From a bacterium (GTDB lineage Bacteria; Bacteroidota; Bacteroidia; Cytophagales; Thermonemataceae): a DNA stretch of 6,478 bases. The DNA lies in contig JANYGM010000331.1 of assembly GCA_025362415.1 (NCBI GenBank), positions 1 to 6,478 of the forward strand, read 5' to 3'. Position numbers and translations under genes: made by a program. The notes beneath the pieces are model-generated. The model did no database searches and had not been told where the DNA came from. It saw nothing but the letters and a program-made list of their open reading frames with translations. Below, piece by piece: positions 5,963 to 6,478 of the stretch (position 1 is the first letter of the stretch; each line of letters begins with the position of its first letter).

Positions 5963-6058
5963 TTAGATAAGCCCACGCCCAACATCAATAATATCCCTTA
6001 GTTCATCAGGAATGATGATATTTTTAGGATTTCCTTCAATTAAGATTTTTTTAAGTGT
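5963..6058 (-). pseudogene. 31-codon 3' remnant of a second LRR gene
   Basis: Read on the minus strand, this stretch gives 31 residues (TLKKILIEGNPKNIIIPDEL and on to GRGLI) and a TAA. 26 of the 31 residues match the last 31 residues of the complete LRR protein, and the remnant ends at the equivalent stop. A stop codon (plus-strand 6059-6061) lies directly upstream in frame, and no start is available, so it cannot be an intact gene. Similarity to the LRR gene ends at 6060, three bases before the REPIN-like element begins. The remnant is therefore either a truncated paralogue cut by a rearrangement at that element or a partial duplication of the neighbouring gene end. Confidence 0.85.
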
Positions 6059-6063
6059 TTAGG

Positions 6064-6190
6064 TTTGTAGATACGCACCGCAGTGCGTATCCACGTAGAG
6101 CGGGTGTATTTGTACCAACTCAATTATTATGCTTTTGCTCACTTTTGTGTTGTTCTATGTGGATACGCACTGCGGTGACGTATCTACAAA
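6064..6190. mobile_element. REPIN-like (inverted REP pair) or MITE-like element
   Basis: A 127-bp element whose ends are inverted copies of each other. The left arm 6064-6098 matches the reverse complement of the right arm 6155-6190 with one extra A and one substitution. Each arm begins TTTGTAG and then folds on itself: ATACGCAC, loop CGCA, GTGCGTAT at 6071-6090, and the partner at 6163-6183 with one bulged base. A GTAG tetranucleotide next to a small GC-rich hairpin is the hallmark of REP sequences mobilised by RAYT transposases, and two inverted REPs around a spacer (here 6099-6154) is a REPIN. No transposase is in the window and no target duplication is visible. A MITE with 35-bp terminal repeats is the alternative. 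Confidence 0.75.
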
Positions 6191-6210
6191 TACATCTGTA
6201 TAAAATTATT

Positions 6211-6478
6211 TTATTTTTTCTTTTTAATTTCTTCTTGCATCACAATATCATAGACTTGTGGAGAATTTTTTAGTTTTTCGTAGAAATCCTTGCTTACTTT
6301 CACCTTACCAAAATCCTGATATTCTAATCTGTCGTGAGCAATTACGAAGGCTTTTTCCAAAAATAAATCATAATTAGTTAATATTTTTTCTACTTCTGTT
6401 ATCTTATTTTCATCTTTATAAATGCTTTCTTTTGCGCCCATATTCAAAAAATTATTTTTAATTCTATCATTTGTGATG
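6211..6478 (-). CDS. Unidentified protein, C-terminal part, frame open to the window edge
   Basis: The minus-strand frame ends with TAA at 6211-6213 and has no stop up to the right edge, giving about 88 residues. An ATG at 6439-6441 and a TTG at 6445-6447 could start a 76-78-residue protein, but the residues encoded further upstream (ITNDRIKNNFLN) read smoothly, so I favour a longer gene that begins outside the window. The visible part is charged and mostly helical (ENKITEVEKILTNYDLFLEK, then AHDRLEYQDF) and ends in a run of lysines. It has no membrane segment and no motif I recognise. It lies 20 bp from the REPIN-like element, which is inserted just downstream of its stop. Confidence 0.6.
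   Translation of the reverse strand, partial: ITNDRIKNNFLNMGAKESIYKDENKITEVEKILTNYDLFLEKAFVIAHDRLEYQDFGKVKVSKDFYEKLKNSPQVYDIVMQEEIKKKK

Noticed and set aside
6064..6190. A CRISPR-like or tRNA-like structure
   Set aside because: There are only two inverted, not directly repeated, units and one spacer. The fold is a pair of simple hairpins with no cloverleaf or leader.
6055..6273. Plus-strand open frame of 72 codons near the right end
   Set aside because: It runs through the REPIN-like inverted repeat and into the antisense of the next gene, so its translation is a by-product of the element.

Overview
The window is AT-rich DNA with a compact, mostly minus-strand gene layout. Three features suggest the phylum Bacteroidota, possibly Cytophagales. 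Gene starts lack convincing Shine-Dalgarno sequences. Several genes are preceded by the TAnnTTTG-type -7 promoter box of that phylum (TATATTTG four times). There is a leucine-rich-repeat (LRR) protein of a style common there. This is inference from sequence style, not a database match. No tRNA, rRNA, CRISPR array or complete insertion sequence was seen.

Layout, left to right. Positions 2-88 (+) hold the C-terminal tail of a gene that starts outside the window. Positions 135-1037 (-) encode a WYL-domain transcription regulator. It is divergent from an unrecognised 117-residue protein at 1115-1468 (+). A strong hairpin at 1489-1514 separates that gene from a convergent 598-residue DUF262 + DUF1524 (GmrSD-like) protein at 1525-3321 (-). 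Upstream of it, on the same strand, lies a BCS1-like AAA ATPase (3420-4529), then a 300-residue LRR protein (4612-5514), then a 72-residue membrane protein (5665-5883). Next come a 31-codon remnant of a second LRR gene (5963-6058) and a 127-bp REPIN-like element (6064-6190). A reading frame at 6211-6478 (-) stays open to the right edge.

The most coherent story is at the right. The 3' end of the LRR gene together with the promoter just downstream of it exists twice (4564-4707 and 5916-6058). The second copy stops within a few bases of the REPIN-like element. Three minus-strand genes (AAA, LRR, membrane protein) have promoters of the same architecture. Each has TATATTTG 32-34 nt before the ATG, TTTTG exactly 13 nt further upstream, and an inverted repeat around that point (perfect in one, decayed in two). 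They may respond to the same control, or simply share ancestry by duplication.

Functionally, the WYL regulator and DUF262/DUF1524 protein belong to families common in anti-phage loci, and AAA ATPases also occur in such loci. A defence role for the AAA + DUF262 pair is a reasonable hypothesis, but nothing in the sequence proves it. The LRR and small membrane proteins could equally be unrelated accessory genes.
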